From: Pseudoduganella guangdongensis
Lineage (GTDB): Bacteria > Pseudomonadota > Gammaproteobacteria > Burkholderiales > Burkholderiaceae_D
Reading direction: 5' to 3'
DNA length: 64,000 bases
Assembly (NCBI RefSeq): GCF_009857475.1
Contig: NZ_WWCJ01000002.1
Coordinates: 62,001-126,000, forward strand
The notes below the pieces were generated by a model. It did no database searches. It worked only from the letters and a program-made list of their open reading frames with translations, and had not been told where the DNA came from. Made by a program: the position numbers and the translations under genes. Position 1 is the first letter of the stretch, and every line of letters begins with the position of its first letter. Below are positions 52,301-61,488 of this stretch, in pieces.

Positions 52301-53524
52301 TTATTTGAGGCGGTCGCGGTTTGCTTGGATTTGGCGGCTCAGTTGATTCACTGAGGCTTTGCTGATGGGCGCGTTATCAAGCAGCTGTGGCAGTGCATCC
52401 ACTTCGATTGCCATACGGTCGATAATGCGACCGGCATCAACTTCATTCAGGTCGGCGTTTTTGGCCAATGCAAGGAGGTCGCGCCTACGAATATTGCGCG
52501 CCTCGCCTTCCACGTCCATGTAGTGCTCGCCACCGGGCCCGATGTTGAACGTAAGGTCGTAGCAAGGAGCGAGTTCCCACTGCCGTGCCTTATTCAGCCT
52601 GTACGAGAAGTTCTTAGTGTGGTCGTCACGATTGTTAAAGAGCACGTTGAAGACCGTGCGCTCAAATGCCTTCCAGACTTCGCGGACATCCTTAGTCAAA
52701 AATTTCGTCGCGCGCAAAAACGTCCTGTAGTCAATCTGAGGTTGACGGAAGTCTGCGTGCAGCAGTCCCGCCAGGGTATGGACGGGCACACGCATTCCAG
52801 ATTCCACATCAAAGCGCTGTACACCAAAGCCTGCGAGATCCGGACCCAAATCAAAGTAGTACGAGACAGGCATCTCCAGGCCACATCGCTCTGCCAGTTG
52901 GGCATACACCGCTTCAATTGCGCAGACTTCTTTTGGTTCGCCCTTCGCTTGGAACTTAACCAGCAAGGGGTCGGTCAACTCGGACGGATGGCTGCTGATG
53001 CGACCGCTTAGTCTGTCTCGGTGCACGAGTGCCTTGGGTCGGGCGCCATGTGGCGAACCTCCCAGCATGGCCAGTTGTTCCAAGGAACTGGGGTCCTCAT
53101 CGTGGAGCACAATTTGGGAATCGTTGGCCAATTGGTGGAGGTCGAGCCAGGTCGGCACCATCTCCGATGGAATTTCGGGTTCGAACGTCAGGGCGCCCAT
53201 GCTTCGATGGCCAATGAAGCCGAGACGTGCCAGCGGTGAAACGGCTTGAGTGTCCCAGTTATGCTTGCGGAACACGCGGTTCATGAGAACCATGCCCCAG
53301 CCGTCTGGCAGCGAGTCGGCAATTAGTCCCGGAAGATGGTCAAGGTGGGCTGGAAAATCGTCATAGGCCTCCGGCCGCAACTTGAGGCGGTACGGAGAAA
53401 GTTCCAGCTGTTGGGCCAGCGCTTCGGGCGAGTATTCGAACAAGATGCGCCGGCCGTTGTCAGCAAGCGTGCCGAGAAGCCAGTTCTCACCCCAACCTTG
53501 ATACCTGACCTCAACCTTTTTCAT
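52301..53524 (-). CDS. hipA: HipA-family toxin kinase
   Basis: 407 residues. N-terminal HipA_N-like region (LGTLADNGRRILFEYSPEAL), glycine-rich GGSPHGARPKA near 155-164, and the HipA_C kinase with catalytic NNRDDHTKNFSY at 297-308 and metal site APCYDLTFN near 330. HipA kinases phosphorylate aminoacyl-tRNA synthetases (GltX in E. coli), slowing growth. It overlaps hipB by 4 bases. Which synthetase is targeted here is not known. Confidence 0.94.
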   Translation of the reverse strand: MKKVEVRYQGWGENWLLGTLADNGRRILFEYSPEALAQQLELSPYRLKLRPEAYDDFPAHLDHLPGLIADSLPDGWGMVLMNRVFRKHNWDTQAVSPLARLGFIGHRSMGALTFEPEIPSEMVPTWLDLHQLANDSQIVLHDEDPSSLEQLAMLGGSPHGARPKALVHRDRLSGRISSHPSELTDPLLVKFQAKGEPKEVCAIEAVYAQLAERCGLEMPVSYYFDLGPDLAGFGVQRFDVESGMRVPVHTLAGLLHADFRQPQIDYRTFLRATKFLTKDVREVWKAFERTVFNVLFNNRDDHTKNFSYRLNKARQWELAPCYDLTFNIGPGGEHYMDVEGEARNIRRRDLLALAKNADLNEVDAGRIIDRMAIEVDALPQLLDNAPISKASVNQLSRQIQANRDRLK

Positions 53525-53850
53525 GGGAGGCCCTTCCGTGTGCGCGGTGCACGTTTGCGCTGACCAACCGCTTCTGCTTCCATCGCTGCGATGGACGTGG
53601 GTTCAGGGAGGACGAACAATTCGGAAAGCTCACCCTCCAAGCCTAGTGCGCGTACCAGCGCTATCAGGCTGCTTAGGGTAGAGGTTCCGGCTGTTTCAAA
53701 AGTCTGAACGGCATTGCGGCTAAGCCCCGCACGAGATGCCAGCTCTGCCTGAGACCAGCCACGTCGCAAGCGCACGGCTGCCAAGCGTTTGCCTAATGCT
53801 TGGGCAATTTCTGCGTCAGAAGCAAACGTAAAGTCCAGGAAAGAAGGCAT
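53521..53850 (-). CDS. hipB: HipB-like antitoxin, HTH DNA-binding
   Basis: 109 residues. XRE helix-turn-helix (IAQALGKRLAAVRLRRGWSQ, AELASRAGLSRNAVQTFETA). A C-terminal tail rich in basic residues (GQRKRAPRTRKGLP). It should bind HipA and repress the operon. Repeated motifs upstream are likely operators. Confidence 0.92.
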   Translation of the reverse strand: MPSFLDFTFASDAEIAQALGKRLAAVRLRRGWSQAELASRAGLSRNAVQTFETAGTSTLSSLIALVRALGLEGELSELFVLPEPTSIAAMEAEAVGQRKRAPRTRKGLP

Positions 53851-53886
53851 TGGAGGCAGGTTTTTTAATTTATGCCTTTAAGTATG

Positions 53887-53959
53887 GGCATTACCGGAGA
53901 GATTTTCAAGTGATAGCGTTAATGACTCGAAATAATGGCATTATTGGCGAAATTTTCCA
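53887..53959. promoter_or_regulatory. direct repeats and palindrome upstream of hipBA, candidate HipB operators
   Basis: Two imperfect 23-bp direct repeats, GGCATTA(CC)GG(A)GA(G)ATTTTC type, start at 53887 and 53937, 50 bp apart. The second overlaps a perfect palindrome AATAATG-G-CATTATT at 53931-53945. Spacing near five helical turns fits two co-operating HipB dimers. Confidence 0.55.
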
Positions 53960-54056
53960 ACAATGCCTCAAATATCGAGCATTGTGCGGTAGCTGACGAG
54001 CGCCCACCGGCCGCCGCTCACGCGGAAAGTAAGGGGATTCCGTCGGCACTAAGAGC

Positions 54057-54076
54057 AAAATCTGTCGCCGGACAGA
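54057..54076 (-). terminator. intrinsic terminator after the dipeptidase gene
   Basis: On the minus strand TCTGTC-CGGC-GACAGA is followed directly by TTTTGCT, about 30 bases beyond the ddpX-like stop. It would end the long peptidoglycan-recycling transcript. Confidence 0.65.
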
Positions 54077-54104
54077 CCCCGGCTCGGGCGCGGCCGCGTT
54101 TTCG

Positions 54105-54716
54105 TCAGAGGACGCGGGTGTATTCGCGGCGCACCTGCACGCGGTCGCCATAGTCGAAATGCCACCATTCGCTGTTGATGCCGTGGAAGCCGGCCTGGAA
54201 CATGGCGTCGCGTAGCAGTTGGCGGTTGGCGACTTGGGTGGCGGTGAGTTCGCCGCTGGCGAGATGCTGCGTTTCCAGCGCCGGGTGGGACAGCACGGTC
54301 ATGTCGTCGAAGCCGGTGCCCATGTCCAGTTCGCGGCCGGCGGCGTCGAGCAGGGTGATGTCGACCGCCATGCCGAAGGAATGGATCGAGCCGCGCTCGG
54401 GCGGCGCCAGGTACATCTGCAAATCGGTGCCGGCCAGTGCATCCCACAGCTGCTCCTGCACGCGGTGCGGGCGCAGGGCGTCCAGCAGCAGCACTTTATG
54501 GTCGGGCGCGCGCTGCGCCAAGTAGGCCACCACGCGTTCAATGGCGCTGGCGGCGTCGCGGTGCAGCCAGGCGCAATCGAGCGGGGAATACAGGTCGCGG
54601 CCGACGAAGTTGTCCGGGCCGGCGTAGCGCAGGTCCACCGCGATGCCCGCAATGGTGCTGAGATGGCGGAAGTCGGGACTGGCGGGGATGTCTTCGCTGC
54701 GGATGGTCTTGCCCAT
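54105..54716 (-). CDS. ddpX: D-Ala-D-Ala dipeptidase, VanX/DdpX type (M15D)
   Basis: 203 residues from the ATG at 54716, overlapping the LysR stop by one base (TAATG). Zinc-binding motif SIHSFGMAVDITLL and second site SEWWHFDYGD; also AVDLRYAGPDNFVGRDLYSP and VLLLDALRPHRVQEQLW, all typical of the family. It splits D-Ala-D-Ala. In E. coli DdpX does this for nutrition, in enterococci VanX for resistance; here the recycling context points to use of D-Ala. Confidence 0.93.
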   Translation of the reverse strand: MGKTIRSEDIPASPDFRHLSTIAGIAVDLRYAGPDNFVGRDLYSPLDCAWLHRDAASAIERVVAYLAQRAPDHKVLLLDALRPHRVQEQLWDALAGTDLQMYLAPPERGSIHSFGMAVDITLLDAAGRELDMGTGFDDMTVLSHPALETQHLASGELTATQVANRQLLRDAMFQAGFHGINSEWWHFDYGDRVQVRREYTRVL

Positions 54717-55618
54717 TACGTTCCTTGTGCGAGGCAGGTGCGCGCTACGCTGGCGATGGAGCCGGCCAGTTGGCGGGCGCAGTGCGACAGCGGCGCGTGG
54801 CCGTTGGTCAGCAGGAACAGCTGGACCGGGATGGCAGGGGCCCACGGGCGCCTCTGGATCTTGACCGGGTCGCACGATGCCGCCGTGAGCGGATCGACCA
54901 CGGCGATGCCGCCGCCGGCTTCCACCAGCGAACGGGCAATCTGGTAAGTCTGCACCGTGGTGCGGAAGAAGGGCTGGATGCCCTGCGCTTCGCAGGCCGC
55001 CACCACCATTTCACCCAACGGGTCGTTGTCGGCGTGGCCGATCAGCTCACCGGTCAGGCCTTCCGCTGTCAGCGGCTGGCCCAGTTCTTCGGCGCGCCAG
55101 GTGCCGGCCGGCGCGATCACCGTCATCACGCCCTGCGCGATCGGCTCAGCGATGATGCCGGGGTGGCGCGGGTCCTGCAGCGACAGCGCCATGTCGGCTT
55201 CGCCCAGGCGCAGGGTGTTGACGATTTCCGAGGTGTGGTGGGTGCCCAGCTCGCAGCGGGTGTCGGGGAATTCTGCGCGCCATGCGCTCATGGCTTGCGG
55301 CAGCACGCTGATGGCGATGGTGGGTGTGGAGACCAGGCGCACGGTTTCCACGGCGCGCCCTTTCAGGCTGGCAGCCAGGCGGCGGATGCCTTGCAGGTCG
55401 CGGTGCAGCTTCTCGGTTTCGGCGAACAGGCGGTGCGCTTCCGGCTTGGGATAGAGCTTGCCGCGCACGCGTTCGAACAGCGGCATACCGAGTTGCAGCT
55501 CGCAGTGCTGCAGCACCTTGGTCACCGCAGGTTGTGAAATATGCAGCACCTGGGCGGCGCCGCTGATGGTGCCGACCTGCATGATGGCGTGGAAAACTTC
55601 GATATGGCGCAGCCGCAT
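54716..55618 (-). CDS. LysR-family transcriptional regulator
   Basis: 300 residues from the ATG at 55618. N-terminal helix-turn-helix (RLRHIEVFHAIMQVGTISGA, QVLHISQPAVTKVLQHCELQ) and a periplasmic-binding-like effector domain (VRLVSTPTIAISVLPQAMSA). It lies between the amidase and the dipeptidase on the same strand. It may control ddpX or the recycling operon; the effector is unknown. Confidence 0.9.
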   Translation of the reverse strand: MRLRHIEVFHAIMQVGTISGAAQVLHISQPAVTKVLQHCELQLGMPLFERVRGKLYPKPEAHRLFAETEKLHRDLQGIRRLAASLKGRAVETVRLVSTPTIAISVLPQAMSAWRAEFPDTRCELGTHHTSEIVNTLRLGEADMALSLQDPRHPGIIAEPIAQGVMTVIAPAGTWRAEELGQPLTAEGLTGELIGHADNDPLGEMVVAACEAQGIQPFFRTTVQTYQIARSLVEAGGGIAVVDPLTAASCDPVKIQRRPWAPAIPVQLFLLTNGHAPLSHCARQLAGSIASVARTCLAQGT

Positions 55619-55705
55619 TGTCCTGGTTCCTCTTCCTGGCGCCGCAGGCCCTCCCCCGCAGCATCCTGGCAGGATAGGGGAAAGCCGGCGGGCGTGCAAC
55701 GAAGC

Positions 55706-56497
55706 TTAAGGTTTGACTTTGGGCGCGGTCAGCACGTCGAGGATGGCAGCGGATTCGGCGTCGGGCACGCCGTCCCATTTGCTGTTGCGGTATTTGGCCT
55801 GGAAGGCCACCAGCACATTGCGGGTTTGCTCGTCCAGCACGGCGGTTTGCGGCGTGGCGTAGCCGTGCTGGGCCAGCTTTTGCTGGAACCAGGCGATGTC
55901 GGGCAACTGGGCTTCGTATTGCGGCAGCGCGGCCGCCACGGCGTTGGCATCGGGCCAGGCGATCAAACCCTCGGCGGCCAGGCGCTTCCACGGGAACAGC
56001 GGACCGGGGTCCTGCTTGCGCTGCGGCGCGATCTCGTTGTGGCCGAGGAAGTTCTCCGGCGCGATCTGGTGGCGTTCCTTGATCTGTTTGAGCAGGGCCA
56101 CGATCTGGTCGACCTGGCGTTCGCTGAAGCCGTACCAGTGGCGGCCGTCGGGCATGTCCTTGAAGCCGGGATTGACGATTTCGATGCCGATCGAGCTGTA
56201 ATTCAGGGCCGTGTAGTTCTTCCAGCTGCTGATGCCGGCGTGCCAGGCGGCGCGGTTTTCATCGACCAGGGCGTAGACGCGCGGCTCGTCTTCGTCGGTT
56301 ACAAGGTAGTGAGCGCTGACTTCCTTCTCGGTCAGGAGCTTGATCGACAATGGCAGGTCGGACACCGTGTAGTGCAGCACCACGAACCGCACCCGGCTGC
56401 TCTGGCCCTTGGCGGTGAGCGAATTGTCAATGCGCGGCATTTGCGAGGCGCAGCCGGTGAGTACGGCGATCAGGGAGGCAAGCAGCAGTTTTTTCAT
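55706..56497 (-). CDS. AmiD-like N-acetylmuramoyl-L-alanine amidase, lipoprotein
   Basis: 263 residues. Lipobox LTGC at C16. Amidase_2 fold with zinc histidines in VVLHYTVSD (H42) and LGHNEIAPQRKQDPGPLFPW, plus NYSSIGIEIVNPG. A C-terminal peptidoglycan-binding-like helical region (about 195-255) follows. It resembles E. coli AmiD, an outer-membrane lipoprotein that cuts the MurNAc-L-Ala bond in muropeptides. It follows the sugar kinase gene by 15 bases. Confidence 0.92.
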   Translation of the reverse strand: MKKLLLASLIAVLTGCASQMPRIDNSLTAKGQSSRVRFVVLHYTVSDLPLSIKLLTEKEVSAHYLVTDEDEPRVYALVDENRAAWHAGISSWKNYTALNYSSIGIEIVNPGFKDMPDGRHWYGFSERQVDQIVALLKQIKERHQIAPENFLGHNEIAPQRKQDPGPLFPWKRLAAEGLIAWPDANAVAAALPQYEAQLPDIAWFQQKLAQHGYATPQTAVLDEQTRNVLVAFQAKYRNSKWDGVPDAESAAILDVLTAPKVKP

Positions 56498-56512
56498 TGT
56501 CTCTTCGTTGTT

Positions 56513-57430
56513 TTAGTTGCGCGGCCGGGCGGCCATGCGCGCCGCTGCGTGGTGCGGACGGGCGCAGCGTTTGTCCAGTTTAAGGCCTGGCGGCAGTTCG
56601 GCGCGCATGGCTTCGTAAATCAGGGGATGCAATTCGGCGGCGCGCCCGGATAGCACGATCGGGCGTTCGCCGAAGCGGGTCACCAGGGCCAGCGCCAGGC
56701 GGGCCAGTTCGCGCCCGGCCTGCAGCAGGATGTGGCGCGCCGACGGGTCGGCGCCGGCGCTCATGGCGACCGCCAGCGCCAGCTTGCCGATTTCGCCGCG
56801 TTCCTGGGTGTACATGAAGGCGCGCGAGAAGGACCAGTCGCTGCCGCCCACGTGGTCGAACACGGCGTGCGCCATGGGCGAATCCTGCCAGGCGCCCGGT
56901 TCCTCGTCTTCGCGGCGCCAGATGCGGCGCATGGCTTCGCGTGCGATCCAGAAGCCGCCGCCGGCGTCGTCCAACATGACGCCACGGCCGCCGGCGCGGT
57001 GGAATTCGCCCTGCTCGTCGATGAAGGCGGCAATCGAGCCGGTGCCGGCGTAGACCAGGTAGCCCTGGCCCGGTTCAAACGCGTCCAGGTAGGCTACTTC
57101 GATATCGTTGCAGAGGGTGATGGCGTCCAGCCGCACATCGAGCAGGTCGGACAGCCAGCCAAGCAGCACGTTGCCGTCGCCGCCAAAGCCGGTCAGGCCG
57201 GCGCATACGCGCTGCGGCTGGCCTGCTTCCAGCACTTCGCGCGCCAGGTGGGTGAAGGTGGCATGCACTTGTTCGCGCCCGGCGGGCTTGGCCATGAGCA
57301 GGGCGGACAGGCCGGCCACGGTGCCTTCGGCCACGATCTCGCCGGCCGGATCGGACAGCGCCCAGCGCGTCTCCGTGCCGCCGGCGTCGATGCCCAGCCC
57401 CAGGATGCGGTCAGATTGTGGTTTGCCCAT
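56513..57430 (-). CDS. BadF/BadG-type N-acetylhexosamine kinase (GlcNAc or MurNAc kinase)
   Basis: 305 residues from the ATG at 57430. ASKHA fold with phosphate-1 motif GLGIDAGGTETRWALSD near residue 10, phosphate-2 VYAGTGSIAAFID, and GGRGVMLDDAGGGFWIAREA. This group includes N-acetylglucosamine kinases and Clostridium MurK-like kinases. Next to murQ it most likely makes GlcNAc-6-P and/or MurNAc-6-P from free sugars. It is not the AnmK type. Confidence 0.88.
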   Translation of the reverse strand: MGKPQSDRILGLGIDAGGTETRWALSDPAGEIVAEGTVAGLSALLMAKPAGREQVHATFTHLAREVLEAGQPQRVCAGLTGFGGDGNVLLGWLSDLLDVRLDAITLCNDIEVAYLDAFEPGQGYLVYAGTGSIAAFIDEQGEFHRAGGRGVMLDDAGGGFWIAREAMRRIWRREDEEPGAWQDSPMAHAVFDHVGGSDWSFSRAFMYTQERGEIGKLALAVAMSAGADPSARHILLQAGRELARLALALVTRFGERPIVLSGRAAELHPLIYEAMRAELPPGLKLDKRCARPHHAAARMAARPRN

Positions 57431-57500
57431 GATCAAATGAGTGTACGGTGAAACCCTGTCATCTTTGCATGAAAGGCTGTTCGGCACTCATTCCAAAAAG

Positions 57501-59180
57501 TTATAACGCTGCGGCAACTCTCGGACTTTCATTGCCAAGGCGGTCTACCGCCGACACCACCACGCCGCGCGCCGGCACGCCGTTATCGTCGGTCAGCACC
57601 ACTTCGCCGCGGTGCGACGGCACCACGTTGAAGCGCCATTCTTCGCCGTAGCGGGCCCAGATCGCGACATGGGTGGCGCGCTGCGCATTGCCCAGGGCGA
57701 CCGCCAGGCCGCTGGCGTGGCGCTTGACCGAAACAGTGGGCGCCGGCGGCGCTTCGCTGCCCAGCCAGGGCGAGGCAGGCACCAGGGCCGGGCCCTGGTA
57801 GCTGGCGGCCTTCAGCTGGTCGCTCACGCCTTTGCGGTTTTGCATCAGGGCGGCCATGCTGAAGTGGATGTGACCATTCACGTTCGGGCGGCTGCGGGTG
57901 ACACCGACCTGCTGCACGATTTCTTCCGCCGTGAAGGACTTGACGGAGTCGTCGATGCGGCTGGTGTACAGGCCCGGCCAGATGTGGCGCCCGCGCTTGT
58001 TCTGGCCCAGCCAGTAGTCAAGCAGCACGGGGAAGGCCTGCGGCTGCTGTGCGATCGGCCAGTACAACTGCGGCGCCAGGTAATCGAGCCAGCCGTTCTG
58101 CAGCCACAGTTCGGCGTCGGCATACAGCTTGTCGTACTGGCTGAAGCCCTGGATGCCGGGCGGGCGGCGGTCCGGGCGGCCGATGCCGAAGGGGCTGATG
58201 CCGAAACGGACCCAGGACTTTTCCTTGCGGATGCCGCCGTAGATCGCTTCGATCAGCTGGTTCACGTTCTGGCGCCGCCACGAGGCGCGGTCCAGCGTGC
58301 CGCCGCCTTGCTGGTAGCGTTGCCAGGCCGCGTGGTCGGGGAATTCCAGCTCCGGCTTGTTGCCGTTCGATGGCGCGTCCAGCGCCGCCTCGCCGCCGTT
58401 GGCGCCGGGGGCTTCGATCGGGTAGGGATAGAAGTAGTCGTCGATGTGGACGCCGTCGATATCGTAGCGGCGCACCACGTCCAGGATCACGTCCAGGGTG
58501 TGCTGGGCGGCGGCTTCCTCGCCCGGGTCCATCCACTGCATCTTGCCGTACTGGCGCACCACCTGCGGCTTGGCATTGGCCACGTGGCCCGGCGCGTTCG
58601 GTGTGCGGGCGGCGGAGTGGCGCGCACGATAGGGGTTGAACCAGGCGTGCAGTTCCATGCCGCGCGCGTGGGCCTGGTTGATCCAGAAGGCCAGCGGGTC
58701 CCAGGCCGGTTCCGGCGCCTTGCCCTGCTGGCCGGTCAGGAATTCCGACCACGGCTCCAGTTTGGATGGATAAATGGCATCGGCGCTCGGGCGCACCTGC
58801 AGCACGATGGCATTCAGGTGCAACGCCTTGGCGCGGTCCAGGATGGCAATGACTTCGGCCTGCTGGCGCGATGGCGGCAGGCTGCTCTTGCTGGGCCAGT
58901 CGATATTGGCCACGGTCGAAACCCACGCGGCGCGGAATTCGCGCGGGGCGGCTGGCGGCATTTCGCCCAGCAGGTTCTGGCTGGGGGCCGGGGCGGACTG
59001 GCCGGCGCCCGCCTGGCCTGGGCCCGCGCCGGCGCCGGTGCCGGGCACGCTGCCCGCACCTGCGCCGGCGGCAGTGCCCTGGGCCGGTGCCGTTGGGGTA
59101 CTCGAACACGCCCCCAGGAATGCGGCCACGCCGGCCGCGGCTGCGGCTATGGATAGCCGCCTCTTCGCATTAAAAACCAA
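57501..59180 (-). CDS. GHL10/DUF187 family glycoside hydrolase-like lipoprotein
   Basis: 559 residues from a TTG at 59180, the only practical start, with GAGGG upstream. Signal with lipobox LGAC near residue 22-25, a long Ala/Gly/Pro linker (about 27-70), then the catalytic TIM-barrel-like region: EFRAAWVSTVANIDWPSKSS, ILDRAKALHLNAIVLQVRPS, AHARGMELHAWFNPYRARH, YDIDGVHIDDYFYPYPIEAP (candidate acids), and the WLDYLAPQLYWPI strand. A C-terminal Ig-like part follows. GHL10 family proteins such as YngK are thought to act on cell-wall or exopolymer glycans, but no activity is firmly assigned that I know. Confidence 0.85.
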   Translation of the reverse strand: MVFNAKRRLSIAAAAAGVAAFLGACSSTPTAPAQGTAAGAGAGSVPGTGAGAGPGQAGAGQSAPAPSQNLLGEMPPAAPREFRAAWVSTVANIDWPSKSSLPPSRQQAEVIAILDRAKALHLNAIVLQVRPSADAIYPSKLEPWSEFLTGQQGKAPEPAWDPLAFWINQAHARGMELHAWFNPYRARHSAARTPNAPGHVANAKPQVVRQYGKMQWMDPGEEAAAQHTLDVILDVVRRYDIDGVHIDDYFYPYPIEAPGANGGEAALDAPSNGNKPELEFPDHAAWQRYQQGGGTLDRASWRRQNVNQLIEAIYGGIRKEKSWVRFGISPFGIGRPDRRPPGIQGFSQYDKLYADAELWLQNGWLDYLAPQLYWPIAQQPQAFPVLLDYWLGQNKRGRHIWPGLYTSRIDDSVKSFTAEEIVQQVGVTRSRPNVNGHIHFSMAALMQNRKGVSDQLKAASYQGPALVPASPWLGSEAPPAPTVSVKRHASGLAVALGNAQRATHVAIWARYGEEWRFNVVPSHRGEVVLTDDNGVPARGVVVSAVDRLGNESPRVAAAL

Positions 59181-59225
59181 AACCAGACCCTCACATCAGC
59201 AGGAGCCGTATTCTACCCATTCCTG

Positions 59226-60491
59226 CTATTCCCGGCCGAACTCCGGATCAATCTTGATCAGCGCCGTCATGATGAAGGCGGGAATGGTCGCCGTGCAGAC
59301 GTAGATAAAGAAGTTCTGGTAGCCCAGGAACTCCTGGATCGCGCCGCTGGCCATCTGCGGGATCATCATGCCCAGCGCCATGAAGCCGGTGCAAATCGAG
59401 TAATGCGCCGTCTTATGCTCGCCCTGGCTCACCATGATCATGTACATCATGAACGAGGTAAAGCCCAGGCCGTAGCCGAACTGCTCCACCGCCAGGCAGG
59501 TCGAAATCCAGAGGAAGTTCTGTGGCTGCGCCTGCGACAGGTAAACAAACACCAGGTCCGGCACGTGGATCGCAATCGCGAACGGCCACAGGCAGCGCTT
59601 CAGGCCAAAGCGCGCAATCAGCCAGCCGCCGGCCAGGCCGCCCAGGATCAGGCCGATGATGCCGATGGTGCCGTAGGCGATGCCCACGTCCGCCGTGCTC
59701 ATGCCAAGACCGCCTTTTTCCAGCGGGTCTTTCAGGAAGGGCACCACCATTTTCAGCAGCTGCGACTCGCCCAGGCGGAACAGCAGCAGGAACAGCAGGA
59801 TGACGACGATGCCGTCCTTGCGGAAGAAGGCGCCGAAAGTCGCAAAGAACTCCTTCATCGGCGACGATGAATGCGCGGCCGGCACATCCTCCGCAGGGCG
59901 CGGCAGCGCAAACTGGTGATAGATCGCCAGCGCCAGGAACACCGCGCCCGCCGCGCCGAAAGTGATGGCCCACGCCATATGCGGGTTGCCGTAGTACTTG
60001 ATGATTTCGCCCGCCAGGAACAGCAGCCCGCCGTTACAGGCCACGTTGGCAGCGCGGTAGAAGGTGCTGCGCACGCCGACAAACTCGGCCTGCTGCTTTT
60101 GCCGCAGGCCGAGCATATAGAAGCCGTCGGCCGCGATATCGTGCGTGGCGGAGCTGAATGCCATCAGCCACATCACGCCCAGGCTAAGCTGGAAGAAGTT
60201 CGATAGCGGCAGGGTAAAGGCCACGGCGGCCAGCGACACGCCCAGCAGCATCTGCAGGATGGTGACCCAGGCGCGCTTGGTGCCGAACATTTCGATCAGG
60301 GGCGACCACAGGGGTTTGATCACCCACGGCAGATACAGCCAGCCGGTGTAGAAGGCCATCTCCGTGTTGGAAATGCCCAGGTCCTTGTACATCGCGGTGG
60401 ACAGGGCCATGACCGCAAAGTAGGGAATGCCCTGGTTGAAATAGAGGGAAGGTACCCAGCCCCAAGGGCTGCGTTGCTGCGCGCGATCCAT
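59226..60491 (-). CDS. ampG: AmpG-like muropeptide permease (MFS)
   Basis: 421 residues with twelve predicted membrane segments. AmpG-like features: an N-terminal PSLYFNQGIPYFAVMALSTA, LPWVIKPLWSPLIEMFGTKR, FSSATHDIAADGFYMLGL, and GGLAGGWLIARFGLKRCLWP. AmpG imports GlcNAc-anhydroMurNAc peptides across the inner membrane. It is shorter than E. coli AmpG (491). It stands between murQ and the GHL10 gene on the same strand, which supports the role. Confidence 0.88.
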   Translation of the reverse strand: MDRAQQRSPWGWVPSLYFNQGIPYFAVMALSTAMYKDLGISNTEMAFYTGWLYLPWVIKPLWSPLIEMFGTKRAWVTILQMLLGVSLAAVAFTLPLSNFFQLSLGVMWLMAFSSATHDIAADGFYMLGLRQKQQAEFVGVRSTFYRAANVACNGGLLFLAGEIIKYYGNPHMAWAITFGAAGAVFLALAIYHQFALPRPAEDVPAAHSSSPMKEFFATFGAFFRKDGIVVILLFLLLFRLGESQLLKMVVPFLKDPLEKGGLGMSTADVGIAYGTIGIIGLILGGLAGGWLIARFGLKRCLWPFAIAIHVPDLVFVYLSQAQPQNFLWISTCLAVEQFGYGLGFTSFMMYMIMVSQGEHKTAHYSICTGFMALGMMIPQMASGAIQEFLGYQNFFIYVCTATIPAFIMTALIKIDPEFGRE

Positions 60492-60530
60492 TACGTCCTT
60501 TCTAATGGTCCGGGACGCGCGCAGGACGGA

Positions 60531-61412
60531 TCAGCTGTTCAATGCTCCGCGCACGCTGCCCCGGGCCTGGTCCAGCAAGTCTCCCGCTTGCTGCACCGTG
60601 GTTTTCTTCAACAGGGCGACCACCGCCACTTTGACGTGGAAGCCACACTGTTCCAGCGCTGTGCGAGCTGTCGCTTCGTCGGCGCCGGTAGCGTGCATGG
60701 TCAGCCGCACCGTGCGCGCGAACAGCTTCGCATTGGTCGGCTTCAAGTCTACCATCAAGTTTCCATAAACCTTGTGCAGGCGCACCATGATCGCGCTGGA
60801 AATCGTGTTCAGCACGATCTTTTGCGAGGTGCCGGCTTTCAGGCGCGTGCTGCCGGAGATGATCTCATTGCCGGTATCGAGCGTGATGCCGTATTCCGCT
60901 TCCGCCGCAACCGGCGTGCCCGGGTTGTTGGCGATGCCGATGGTGAGTGCGCCCACTTCGCGCGCGGCCTGGATGGCGCCCAGCACATACGGCGTGGTGC
61001 CCGATGCGGCCAGCGCCAGCACCACGTCATTGCGGCTGGGCTCCAGCGCCAGCAAGTCGCGCGCGCCCTGGGCCCGGTTGTCTTCGGCGCCTTCCACGGC
61101 CTGGAACATGGCCTCCGCGCCGCCGGCCAGCACGGCGACGGCGCGTTCGTGCGGCCAGGAGAAGGTGGGGTAGAGTTCGACGCTGTCCAGCACGCCCAGG
61201 CGGCCGGAAGTGCCGGCGCCCACATACAGCAGGCGCCCGCCGGCCTCGATGCGCGGCACGGCGGCATCAACCGCCCTGGCAATGGCGGGGACGGCGGCGC
61301 GCACAGCCTGCACCGCCGTCAGCTGGTCGTCGGCAAAGGCCGCCACCAGCTGCTCTGTGGGGTATTGGTCCAGCTCACGGTGTTGCAAACTGGGCGTTTC
61401 GGTATTCAGCAT
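60531..61412 (-). CDS. murQ: N-acetylmuramic acid 6-phosphate etherase
   Basis: 293 residues, the family length. SIS-domain core with RLLYVGAGTSGRLGVLDSVE, YPTFSWPHERAVAVLAGG, LALAASGTTPYVLGAIQAA and GTSQKIVLNTISSAIMVRLH. MurQ splits the lactyl ether of MurNAc-6-P to GlcNAc-6-P and D-lactate. It follows the GntR regulator gene by 76 bases and heads the enzymatic part of the recycling operon. Confidence 0.97.
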   Translation of the reverse strand: MLNTETPSLQHRELDQYPTEQLVAAFADDQLTAVQAVRAAVPAIARAVDAAVPRIEAGGRLLYVGAGTSGRLGVLDSVELYPTFSWPHERAVAVLAGGAEAMFQAVEGAEDNRAQGARDLLALEPSRNDVVLALAASGTTPYVLGAIQAAREVGALTIGIANNPGTPVAAEAEYGITLDTGNEIISGSTRLKAGTSQKIVLNTISSAIMVRLHKVYGNLMVDLKPTNAKLFARTVRLTMHATGADEATARTALEQCGFHVKVAVVALLKKTTVQQAGDLLDQARGSVRGALNS

Positions 61413-61488
61413 AAAACCAGTTTAATGCCAAAATGCCGGGCCAGCCCATGACAGGGCTTGCGGGGGCTATGCCCCCAGGTTATGCGGC

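Noticed and set aside
54105-54716. Vancomycin-resistance role for the VanX-like dipeptidase
   Set aside because: No vanH or vanA ligase genes nearby; the host is Gram-negative and the gene sits in a recycling operon.
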